Position numbers and translations under genes: made by a program
Shown: positions 10,626 to 19,928 of the stretch, in pieces
Layout: each line of letters opens with the position of its first letter
How positions within the stretch are numbered: position 1 is the stretch's first letter
Source of the DNA: Haplosporangium gracile
Taxonomy: Eukaryota > Mortierellomycota > Mortierellomycetes > Mortierellales > Mortierellaceae
NCBI GenBank assembly: GCA_015499985.1
Contig: JAAAUF010000074.1
Span: 1-64,000 of the forward strand
DNA length: 64,000 nt
Reading direction: 5' to 3'
Notes under the pieces: generated by a model
The model's input: only the letters and a program-made list of their open reading frames with translations
What the model was told of the DNA's origin: nothing
Databases searched by the model: none

Positions 10626-13568
10626 ATGACACGAAGAGCAGCAACGCTTTCAATTTCCTTTTGTCTGGGGGTACTATCATTCGGCCTCTTGGGGTCGTCT
10701 GTCAGTGCCTTTGATCTTAAATCGGACAGCAATCTCGTTAACTATTGGGGACAAAAGTAAGGCAACAACAATCCATTTTAGACCTTGGCCCTTCATTACT
10801 GTAAAGCACGCCGGCGACGGCCTTGTAATTGACTATCTCTGATGTGCATCTGTATACCACCTCCCATTATAGTTCATATGGAGCAGCCGGAGGAGATAAA
10901 CGATTGTGGTAAGCTGACTGAAAAAATAGGTGTCATTTTGCTTCTTATTTTTCCCCTATCGCGCAAGGTTCCAAAACCGATGCATCAAATACCTAATTTC
11001 TCATCGCGTTCTTACTTCTTGCATTTCGATAGGCAAAAACCACTTGCGGCTTATTGCCAGCATGAGGAGGCCGAGGATGTCATTGTTGTGGCATTTTTGC
11101 ACGTCTTCAACAGTGCGTCCAGAGGGTTACCAAGGATGGACCTTGCAAACCAGTGTGAACCAAATTCTACCTTGTAAGTTTATTATCACATTTCTTGATA
11201 GCCCCTTTGTTTTCGTGTTTGACTACTCCTCCGTTCACGACTGACAACATCGAAAATGTGTAAATTAAACACTTGAATGATTTGCTAGCCCCGGTACAGA
11301 TTTACTTCACTGTCCCCGCACAGGAGAAGGGGTCAAGCTGTGCCAATCGAAGGGAAAAGCGGTGATCTTGTCCCTCGGTGGTGCCGCCGGTGCCTATGGG
11401 TTCTCGGATGATGCTGAGGCTAAAGACTTTGCACATACCATCTGGAATCTCTTTCTGGGTGGATCTTCGAAAACGCGGCCGTTGGATGATGCTATTCTGG
11501 ATGGTGTTGACCTCGAGTAAGTATTACCCTTCAAACACCATGATATTTGAACTTTTTGTGATTTTGATTTTGATGGGTAGAGTTACTGACAGAGTTTTGT
11601 TATTCGTATTTTGGATTACTAGTATCGAAGGAGGATCAGCGTTAGGTTACCCGGCCTTCATTGCAGAGCTTCGTTCGTTGTTTGCGGCGAATTCTAAGAA
11701 GCAGTACTACATCACTGCCGCTCCCCAATGTCCCTTCCCCGGTAAGCATATCATGGTTGCACAGCACCATTTTTTTGCATGAACACCCAAAAAAAACCAT
11801 TACATTAATTAACGCTTCATTACCCCTATCAACTCAAATAGACGCGTATCTGGGGGCAACGCTTCAGTCGGCATGGGTCGACATGGTCTTTGTGCAATAC
11901 TACAATAACTACTGTGGTACACAAGCCTTTGGGTCTTTCAACTTCAACTTTGAGCAGTGGGACAACTGGGCAAAGACCATCTCCGCCAACAAGGACGTCA
12001 AGATCTACCTCGGCGTCCCCGCCAGTCGGACTGCTGCTAATGCTGGTTATGTCAGTATCAAACGGCTTGAGGAGATTATGGATTCTGTACGATGCAATTA
12101 CACCTCCTTTGGAGGTGTTATGATGTGGGATATGTCGCAGTCCTATGGAAACTTAGAGCCCGGTACTGAATATAGTGCTGCTGCTGCCAAGAGCCTGAAG
12201 CGACCAAGACAGCTTGTTTGCAGTCGTAATGAACCCGCTGAGGTCCCAGCTTTGGCACCAGTGTCTTCACCCGCACATGCGCCTCCTCCACCAGTACCGG
12301 CTCAAGCACCGGCTCCAGCACCGGCTCCAGCACCATCTGAAGCGGTTTCACCAGCGCCAGTTACAACACCATCTGAAGCGGCATTACTTCCAGTAGCTTC
12401 TTCGCCAACAGCGTCTGTTTCTACAACATCTAAACCAGCTCGTTCTCCAGCTCCACCAACACCCGCTTCCTCGGTACCAAACTCCCCTGTGGACGACAAA
12501 GAGTCATCTGAGTGCCCAGTCAAGGGAGCTGCATGCACTCCGCGAAGCAATGGAGCATTCGTGTGCGACGGATTCAACTATGCTACCTGCCTCTATGGTA
12601 TGCTTTCCTCCTCCCCCCCTTTTTTTTTGTCATTTTTCAGTCCCCACGCAATGTTTTTATATATTGAACTAGACCTTTTCTTCTTTTTTGTCATTCATTC
12701 GAAAAAAATAGGCAATTGGAACTTGCAGCCTTGTGCTCCAGGCACTTACTGTACCCCTCGTGGTTGCGACTTCATCCAAGGGCCCGTCAAGACTTGCTCA
12801 GAAGCTGCGGACGAAAGGAAAGCCGCGTCGATTATGAGGAACCAGATGCGGGACGCCATTGATTTGATGTGGGGTGGCGTGTTTGGCAATGTCGTTGACA
12901 CGATTTGGGACAGCTATGCTGATTTTGACTATAAAGACGAGGATGAAGCGAAGGAGAATGCGCTCGTGGTCGCTGCTGATAATGATCAACAGGATGATGC
13001 TTCTCAGCAACACCAGCAACTGCCCCAACAGCAGGGACAGCAGCAACAAAAGCCATTCGCCTTCCCAGAACGTGTCGTCGACACGCAGGCAAAACTCAGC
13101 AAGGCCAAAGGTACCTCCGACAACTACTTGATCGACTTTGTCGCACTCGAAGCAGGGCAAGGTTTCGTCAGCTTCTCCCTGAACCCTACCGAGGCCTCCG
13201 ACAAATCTATCAAAACCTTCAGGACCCAAGTCCGCATCCGCACCAACGGCGACGCCATCAACCCCCTCTGGCGAATCTCCTTCTTTGTTAAACCCGGTGA
13301 GACCGTCAAGTCTGTCTCCCGTGGCACATTTGTCCAGAATGGTCCCCGCGTCTTTATTACTAGCAAGCCCAAGGAGGAAGCTCACAAGAGTATGGTGGTC
13401 CGGTTTGTGATTGAGGGTATCAAGACGGCGAATCCTTTAGGCAATGGTATTGACGTTGGTACTGTTTTGCCGGATTCCAACAATCAGGAGCAGCCTGATC
13501 TGTTTGCGCTTCACGGTCTGCCTGATCCGGCGTTGGCCAGGTTCGAAACCAAGGCCGTCAAGTTGTAA
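10626..13568 (+). CDS. Secreted GH18 class III chitinase with CBM19-like module and extra C-terminal domain
   Basis: Seven exons: 10626-10756, 10873-10908, 11033-11173, 11289-11516, 11623-11741, 11842-12597, 12712-13568; 755 aa. It cleaves beta-1,4 links of chitin in the cell wall or extracellular space. A signal peptide covers residues 1-28 (cleavage after VSA). The catalytic domain begins at LVNYWGQNSYGAAGG and carries the GH18 motif DGVDLDIEGG, with the proton donor Glu181, assembled across the exon 4/5 junction. After about residue 345 comes a Pro/Ala-rich linker with (AP)n repeats. A cysteine-rich module (about 443-499, ending [11 protein letters not shown]) then resembles chitin-binding CBM19. 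The last 190 residues form an unassigned beta-rich-looking domain after a Gln-rich spacer. Exon 2 is only 36 nt. No GPI-type hydrophobic tail is visible. Confidence 0.93.
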
Positions 13569-13840
13569 AACGCAGAAGTAACAATACCCTTACTCCTTCC
13601 AGGATTATGCTTTTATTTTTTCAATTTTTAAGGCAACATCGAATAAACGATCAAAGTACTATCAAATTGCTGGCTCCGTTGAAGGCAAGGGATTTGAAAA
13701 CGCAAATGAGGAAGAGGGAGAGGGGAAAGATACGCCATACATCTCAATGAAAGTGGAGTGCAAACGCGGCACGTCAGGCCAACAAGAAGGGAAAATTAAA
13801 AAATAAAAGAGAGGCAGACCAGGAAGCGGCGGGGGACGGT

Positions 13841-14787
13841 TTAGTAACCCAGGAGCTGCAAGCTACCCTCGGCAATGGCCTGATATTCCTCAGACTTGAC
13901 CCACTTGGCATACGACGGGATGGCATTGACCTTCTCCCAAACCGCCCAGATGGCGGGGGTGTCCTGCTTGTTGACCTGGGTCTCTCCGGTTACCGAAATG
14001 ATTGACACCAACACCACAGCGAGCTTGATATCTGCGCACGAGAGCTATGTTAAAGTGAAAAATTAGGTAATTTTAGATATGCATGTAAGCTATCCATGCA
14101 CAAGAGAGAGAAAGAAATGGACAATGTCGCTCTTTTGTTTACCTTATCGCCAACATAGTGTCCGTTTCGGCCATTGGCCTCCAAATGCCGCTCATGGTAG
14201 GTCACAAACCGGGGCACGATCGTCTCGATGAACTGGGTTCGCATGGTCGCCTTGACCTCAGGGTTCTTGATACCTGCAACCCTGCTCAACAGGAAACTGG
14301 AAACCGACTGGATGGAGCAACAGTAGGCCCGGATCTTCATCTCGTCAAAGGTATCGTTGCCCAAGAGGTTGAACTTGCGGGAAAGGTAGTTCTCGATCGC
14401 GTCCGATTCTGCGATCTCGATAACCTCGCCAGTGGGGGTGGTCTCAAATAGGTTGGGGAGGACGCCGAATAGGGTTGTCTTTTTCTCTTCGTTCGCCCAG
14501 TCCTAAGTGCATACGTCGAGGAAAGAAATGTTATGTCGGTAATTCAACGTCTTCTAAAAACTGCACAGTACTTTATCTGCGACAAAGTTAAGACATGAAT
14601 GATGATGGGTGGAGAGGTGTACCTTAGGGAAAACACACTCCCACTTGGCGCCAGAGGCAGCAAGGATGGCTCGGGCGTTGGCACCCAGGGCATGGACCTT
14701 GAAGTACATGATTTTGAAGGTATTGTCCTGCTTGAGGGCGTTCTCGTTGAAGAGCGCGCGAGTGGTGTTATCGATAGTGCGAGTCAT
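13841..14787 (-). CDS. Glutathione S-transferase, sigma-like
   Basis: Three exons, 14787-14623, 14502-14143, 14044-13841; 242 aa with both introns in phase 0. Cytosolic GSTs conjugate glutathione to electrophiles or act as peroxidases. The N-terminal thioredoxin-like half starts near FKIMYFKVHALGANARAIL, where Tyr28 occupies the catalytic tyrosine position. LPNLFETTPTGEVIEIAES follows, whose ESDAI part binds the glutathione gamma-glutamyl group. The helical C-terminal half contains GDKLSCADI, the conserved N-capping region of that domain. About 25 extra residues precede the fold compared with animal sigma GSTs. The gene is convergent with the chitinase (272 bases between stops). A TATAAAAAGG box lies 84 bases upstream of the ATG. 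Confidence 0.9.
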
Positions 14788-15471
14788 TGTGAATTAAATG
14801 TTTGTTGATGAGGTGTTTTTAGATGAGAAAGGAGAGTGTTGAATGGTGAATTATGGTGCCATGAACCATGCCTTTTTATAGTCGAAATGGTTCATTGTGG
14901 GAGGCGGGGTGAAAAATGTGGTTTGACTTGTATGTGGACTAGGTGAATGTGGCTCGTCTGTCGAGTCAGTATCATCTCCTGTCTGAGGATGATGTTAAAT
15001 GGCGTCAAAGTACGACGCGCGTCGGACAGGGACATTTGCTTTGTTATGTTTGTCTTCGTTATTCTCCTTGTTCGCTTATTGGTAATCCCTGTCTGCATCC
15101 ACAAAGTCGATGCCTAATAAACTTTTGATTTCAAATCTGACACTCACAAAGGCGCCGCCACCATGCACCGCCCGATGGAGAAATATATATCCTTCCATCT
15201 CCTTCTTTTTTTCTCACTGCGCTGTTCATTTGATCCTTTTGCGAGCGAGATGGCCTAGACACCTCGAGAGTAAAAAGTAGAACCCTCTTTCGATCGTATA
15301 AATGCGTATGAATGAACAATTGCTGCTTTTAGTAGATATTGCATAGGAAAAAGCTGTCTAGTCTTTTGTGAGTTGCTACTAAATACGTCCTCGACTCGCA
15401 GCAATCTCTCGGAGGCGCTGCGCTCTTATTATTTACGCGATCGACTTCTACTGTTGAGTTGCCATTTGTCA
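14788..15471. other. Intergenic upstream of GST, downstream of the secreted-protein frame
   Basis: Apart from the GST promoter, I see no gene. TATATATCC-like and T-rich runs occur near 15185-15215. Confidence 0.5.
14871..14880 (-). promoter_or_regulatory. TATA box of the GST gene
   Basis: TATAAAAAGG on the minus strand, 84 bases before the GST start codon, correct orientation and spacing for a core promoter. Confidence 0.6.
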
Positions 15472-15993
15472 TCATCGCCCTTTTCCACCTCCAGTTCCTG
15501 TTCCTTCCGCATCCTCATTCTCGTCGTCTTTCTTGTGGCCGTGTTTTGCCTTTGTGCGCTCTTTAGAGTGTCGTTGCAGAGAAACAGGTGGTGCGTCGAT
15601 ATCAACGGTCTGGTACATGTCGACACGGTTGAGTCTATGATGACACTTCTAGGCGTCGTACTCATCGTCGCCGTTCTGTTGATCTACCTCACTACTGGTA
15701 GATCTAACACTCTCATCATCCTCGCCGTCACCACCTTTCTCATCCTCGTACGCTTGATCATCGATCGATGCAGCGGTGAGCGTAGTATATCCTTCTTCAT
15801 CCGCATCCTCCGACTCGTCGACCTCGTATTCGTCTTAGTACGCATCCTCGTCGCTGTCACAGTAATCGTCCTCATTTTCGTCGTATTTGTCTTTGGCATT
15901 ACTGACTTTGGAGTATCGATCCCCCTCAGCCTCAACCTCCGCCTCGTCTGCATAGACCTGCATCTCATCGCTGCCAAACATGCCCGCCAGCTC
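15472..15993 (-). pseudogene. Acidic C-terminal continuation beyond the first stop of the secreted protein
   Basis: The frame of the upstream secreted protein continues after its TAG (15996-15994) with clear coding character. A 52-codon segment starting ELAGMFGSDEMQVYADEAEV reaches a TAA at 15837-15835. A 61-codon segment starting DEYEVDESEDADEEGYTT reaches a TAG at 15651-15649. A 58-codon segment containing NRVDMYQTVDIDAPPVSL ends at a TGA at 15474-15472. All are in the same frame with no indel. Possible explanations are nonsense decay of a longer tail, stop readthrough, or unrecognised introns: both TAGs could be 3' splice sites, and the TAA lies in TACTAAG, which resembles a branch point. 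Confidence 0.6.
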
Positions 15994-17001
15994 CTATTCA
16001 TGATATGGATCCTGATATGCGTTTGGGTCGTTAGCCAAATCGCCCATCTGATGCAACTCTCGCGCAACTACCCCAAACTGATACTGAACCCTGCTGTTCG
16101 CCGCCAGATCCGATCTCGCCTGTCGAGCTAGATCCATCTTCACCTTGGCGAATACATGATGAGCGCCTATCCTGACGATGCTTTCGCTGTGAATCGGGAT
16201 TCTATCTTCGTCGTTGTTGGTGTTCTCGTCGTCGTCCTGCTCCTCAGGCTTGCTTACCTCACTATCATCATCAGGTCTACGCGCATCTCTGGCTTCGGGT
16301 GTGTCTGCCTTGACGGATGGTGGAGTCGGTACAGGTTTTGCGGTCGGTGTTGTTCCCAAAGAGTCGGTGACAACTGTCACAGTTTCGGTGACGGTTGTAG
16401 GTGGTGGCGCTGGTACGAATGAGGTAATGACGGTGGCCACCGTTTTGGTGGCCGTAACAACCTTTGTCAGAGTCTTGGTGGCACCATAGACCACCTCACG
16501 GATCTTGCCAGCATTCCCAGTTCCGACACCATTTCCTCCAGCAGCCTGTATATCGACAACACCCTCCAACGCATAGTCCACCTCCGCCGTGAGGTCAACA
16601 TCATTGTTGCAAAGACAGAGGACTCGGTTGGTGTTGGTATTGGGCACATGGCTGCATCGATTAACCTCTCCCTTGAACACTACCTGACCCGAGGCTGCAG
16701 CAAGTGGAGAGGTGCTTGTGTCGATTGGGTCTTTGGCGTCGCCTCGTTGAAGACAGCGGACATGGCAGAGAAAGGTGAATGATTTGCAGAAGGGCGATAC
16801 AGCTGACGCAGCCAGTTCTGGGTATGAGAAGTCGTCAGAGTCGTAGGCTGCATAGTCAGAGGAGAGGGCGACCAGACGCTCGAGTTCCTTGTGTGGCCTG
16901 TTGCTGTCGTCGTTCTGAGCAGCGCCAAGGATATGGTTGAGGAAGAGGAGGGCGCTGAGGCTGAGGATGGCAATAATCCTTTTGGGGCTTGTTGTGTCCA
17001 T
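15994..17001 (-). CDS. Secreted protein with cysteine-containing N-terminal domain, unknown function
   Basis: Single-exon frame of 335 aa from the ATG at 17001 to the TAG at 15994. Residues 1-28 form a clear signal peptide (positively charged KR, then a hydrophobic core, AA cleavage region). The mature protein has cysteines clustered in FCKSFTFLCHVRCLQRG and in NRCSHVPNTNTNRVLCLCNN. This pattern is seen in many secreted fungal proteins of unknown function. A Thr/Val-rich stretch (TKTLTKVVTATKTVATVITS) and an acidic, hydrophilic C-terminus follow. Because the same frame continues downstream with coding character (15993-15472), the true product may be longer. The 252-codon plus-strand frame opposite it is hydrophobic only because it is antisense to acidic codons. 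Confidence 0.75.
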   Translation of the reverse strand: MDTTSPKRIIAILSLSALLFLNHILGAAQNDDSNRPHKELERLVALSSDYAAYDSDDFSYPELAASAVSPFCKSFTFLCHVRCLQRGDAKDPIDTSTSPLAAASGQVVFKGEVNRCSHVPNTNTNRVLCLCNNDVDLTAEVDYALEGVVDIQAAGGNGVGTGNAGKIREVVYGATKTLTKVVTATKTVATVITSFVPAPPPTTVTETVTVVTDSLGTTPTAKPVPTPPSVKADTPEARDARRPDDDSEVSKPEEQDDDENTNNDEDRIPIHSESIVRIGAHHVFAKVKMDLARQARSDLAANSRVQYQFGVVARELHQMGDLANDPNAYQDPYHE

Positions 17002-17489
17002 AGTTTTTGTGAAAGAGTATGTATGTATGTTGTTGATTGTGTAGAAAAGAGATAAAAAGAAGGATGTGTTAGTGAGAAAGAGGGCAAAAGAGAGGACAAT
17101 TGGTATGCTTGAAAGCAATGAGAAGAATGGGAACATTGGCCCTTCCTTGTCGGCCTTCCCCTTATTTTCATCCTCACTCACGACAGAAGGAAGAGTAAGT
17201 ATAGGAAGTACTCTCTTGCCCTTCACTTCCCCATCCTTCACCCTCAAGCATGTCACATCACTAATCGAATATTACGTGCACGCCTTGACAATAATCTATC
17301 GTAAATTGTCAGGGAATTCAAGCATATGAATGTGTTGTGCTGGAACAACTGGAGGCATAATTTATGATACGGTGGCATTTTCAGTATGCTCCGGCTTGCC
17401 TCCAAAAAACAATCGACATGCATGAAAAAAACAAAGCAATTTCTTTTCTTCTTCTGTGTAATCTAAGATACCTGAATATCAACTCTCCA
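17002..17489. other. Intergenic upstream of the secreted protein
   Basis: Promoter region of the minus-strand secreted protein; no gene recognised. The decayed LRR-like copy begins near its right end. Confidence 0.45.
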
Positions 17490-18429
17490 GGAAACTATGT
17501 TTCGACCGATATCGACAACTTTAACGACTCATTCCAGCTTGTGAGCAGACCATCATCCTGCCTACAGGAGATACCTTTCACAGACGTCTTTTCAACTGGC
17601 CAAAGATTCGATTTTAGTCTCTTCACCAGTTTTGCAACCCACTCAGCCTCAACAGTATTATACATTGAATCTAATCGAACAGCCGACCAGCGCCTTGTCC
17701 TGGCCATCCTCAAGAACTCTCCTCCTTATCTTTGCAAGCTGTCACTTGGTTGTCTTTGTCAAGGACACAGTAAATCAGACAGAGCTCGGAATGCGGCTGA
17801 GACTATCAGGGATTCTGACAGGCAGTACGAGTGGAAACAGTTCGAATCCCTGCAGAACCTGTCTGTCGACTGTTAATGGGGAGCATGCGAGTCCTGGGTG
17901 CACCATCCGATCCAAAGGGACGCTCCTCATCTGAGGCGCCTCAAGACCGGCTGCTGTGTTGATGTCGATGACGAGGACGAGAACAACGACAACATCGCCT
18001 TTGCAGGCTATCGACAAATTCTCGAGAATGCCTTCACAGCCTGTCCGAATATCAGCACCTGCATGTAAAATACTGAGGGTAGGAGCCCATCATACCATCT
18101 GTAAATCTTATTCGTCTGATCCAATCCTACCCCAAGGGCCTCAAGTCGATTTAGAGGCGCCCGAATCTGGTTAGGAGGAGATTATCTCTGCGCTCTTGAA
18201 GTCATCCGCCACGACCTTGGAGAGCGTTGTCGTTCAGTATTACTCTAGCACTCTGCCAATGTCCAAAGAGACTATTGCCTGTATTATTAAGGAATGTCCT
18301 CAACTTGAGGAACTCGAAGTAGGGTGTCGATGCTTCACTGACTCCTCCGTTGAATGCCTCCACAACGAGTTGGAGGCGATTGTCGACGCCCAAGGCAAAC
18401 CGTACGATGACGGCCGTTGGTCTTTTTGA
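17490..18429 (+). pseudogene. Decayed LRR-type gene fragment, copy A
   Basis: Pieces of an LRR-like protein in one orientation but interrupted by stops (for example TAA at 17874-17876 and TAA at 18067-18069) and by frame changes. Recognisable parts are LVLAILKNSPP, KQFESLQNLSVDC, and further on SATTLESVVVQYYSS and KECPQLEELEVGC, the last typical of leucine-rich repeats of F-box-type proteins. The N-terminal part present in copy B is missing. The corresponding segments of copy B (LTLAILKNCPP, RFESLKEFSIGC) align in the same order, so the two are tandem paralogues. No function can remain as it stands. Confidence 0.7.
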
Positions 18430-18612
18430 AGCCCTGTCTTACAACTCAGCCCTATTTTTTTTACGCCTCTACTTACAGTCCCTCAGCCCATGGTGCTTCC
18501 TTGGAAATGAAAAAAAAACAGGCGCGCGATTTCCCACATTTGTTTTTATTCTTTCTTCTTTACATCCTTCACCACCGCAACCACTTGTACTCTACTCCAC
18601 AGTTTGTACGAC

Positions 18613-19900
18613 ATGTTAACCGCCCTTCCTCCCCTCGCCATATTCGAATTACTCCCAGTTCCCGGCACAATCAGCAAGCACCTCTGGGGACGCAGCCTCG
18701 ACAACTGTCGCCTCGTCTGCAAGGAGCGGGCCTCACTCTTTGACATCTATCGTTGGGAAAGTATTTATTTTGACCCACCCTCGGGCCATCATGGACTCAA
18801 CCCACAGTCCGTTCAGCGGAATTCGTTTCGGACCCGGAACCTCAATATTTGTGTGAGCCAACTCTCGAACCTCTTAACAAGAGCAATCTGCGTTGCCGGC
18901 GGGTCAGGAAGAGATATTTTTTTGAACGCTTGCGATCTGAGCCTCAGAGGTAGCGATAATTATCATAATTATCAGGATGATAACGACTTTGTGGCTGCAA
19001 ACAGAGCCTTTCAGTTTGTCGCCACTACAGCCATGCAGCCTGGGGTTCGATTACTCTCTGCTCTCAAGCTTTGCAACTCATCCGGCTTTAACAACGTTAC
19101 GCTTCTCGGGCGAGGTGGCGTGCTCAGATCCTGTTCTAACGCTCGCGATCCTCAAGAACTGCCCCCCTTTGTCTCCAGCAACTGTTCATGTGTTGTATCT
19201 GTCGAGGTGATGACCATGCTGAGAGAACTTAAATCGCCGCGTCGACCGTCGTAAAGTCCGAAAGTTCCTTTCAATGGGAACGCTTCGAGTCCCTGAAAGA
19301 ATTTTCGATTGGGTGTGATTATGGAGGAGTCGGAAGTTGCGAATCCTGGGTCCACATTTCTATACTCAACAACGCTCTTCACCTAAAAGTATTCAATCTC
19401 TTTTCATTCTACTCCAGAGACGAAGTCGGTCTCGAGGGTTTCCGACAGATCCTGGAGACAGCTAGCACTTGCTGCCTAAACATCGGCTGATCTTCGAACT
19501 GACCCTGGCGCCAACCCACTCCCAATTACCGATCATGTCCGCTTGATCCTGGCCTACCCCCAAGGGCCGGTAGTTCCTGATCATTGCTCCGTCCAAGACG
19601 GATCAGGACCAGACCCTCAAGACTGTCTTGCAGACGTCGCACTCGACCCTCGAGAGCCTATATTTGGACTTTGGAGCGTTCACATCCGCGGCCATCTCGG
19701 AGGCTAGTATTCATCACCTCATCCGAGAATGTTCCAAGCTGCAAGAACTGGAAAGTCCGGTGTACGTGTGAGAGACTTCTACCCGACTATGACTACGACG
19801 CCCCCGAGCGCTGCGTCCACCATCACCTTCCGAAAGTTTATTGAAGCACAAGGGGTCTCGAACCCTTCGGCGGTTTTCGACAAATGTTAAGCCACGAAAT
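18613..19900 (+). pseudogene. Decayed F-box/LRR-like gene, copy B
   Basis: Begins with an intact-looking start at 18613 (MLTALPPLAIFELLP...) followed by NCRLVCKERASLFDIYRWES, which resembles the N-terminal, F-box-like region of Mortierella LRR proteins. The frame is then broken: around 19045 the coding sense moves to another frame (LLSSFATHPALTTLRFSGE, LTLAILKNCPP). It moves again to RFESLKEFSIGCDYGG near 19275, then to TLESLYLDFGAFTSA near 19650. At least three frameshifts and several stops are present. It ends about 30 bases before the Rit1 stop codon on the other strand. The order of segments matches copy A directly upstream. Confidence 0.7.
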
Positions 19901-19928
19901 GAATAAATTTTTGCCACCAAATTTTTAT

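Noticed and set aside
12798..13385. 195-codon minus-strand frame
   Set aside because: Antisense to the chitinase last exon; no domain and no splice support.
15373..16131. 252-codon plus-strand frame encoding a hydrophobic, membrane-like protein
   Set aside because: It lies exactly opposite acidic codons of the minus-strand frame (GAC/GAG/GAT read backwards as Val/Leu/Ile), overlaps the secreted-protein gene, and has no family resemblance.
17815..17860. tRNA-like T-loop sequence (GTTCGAATCC)
   Set aside because: No cloverleaf can be formed around it. The corresponding position of the paralogous pseudogene copy B reads as the same protein segment, so it is coding-derived.
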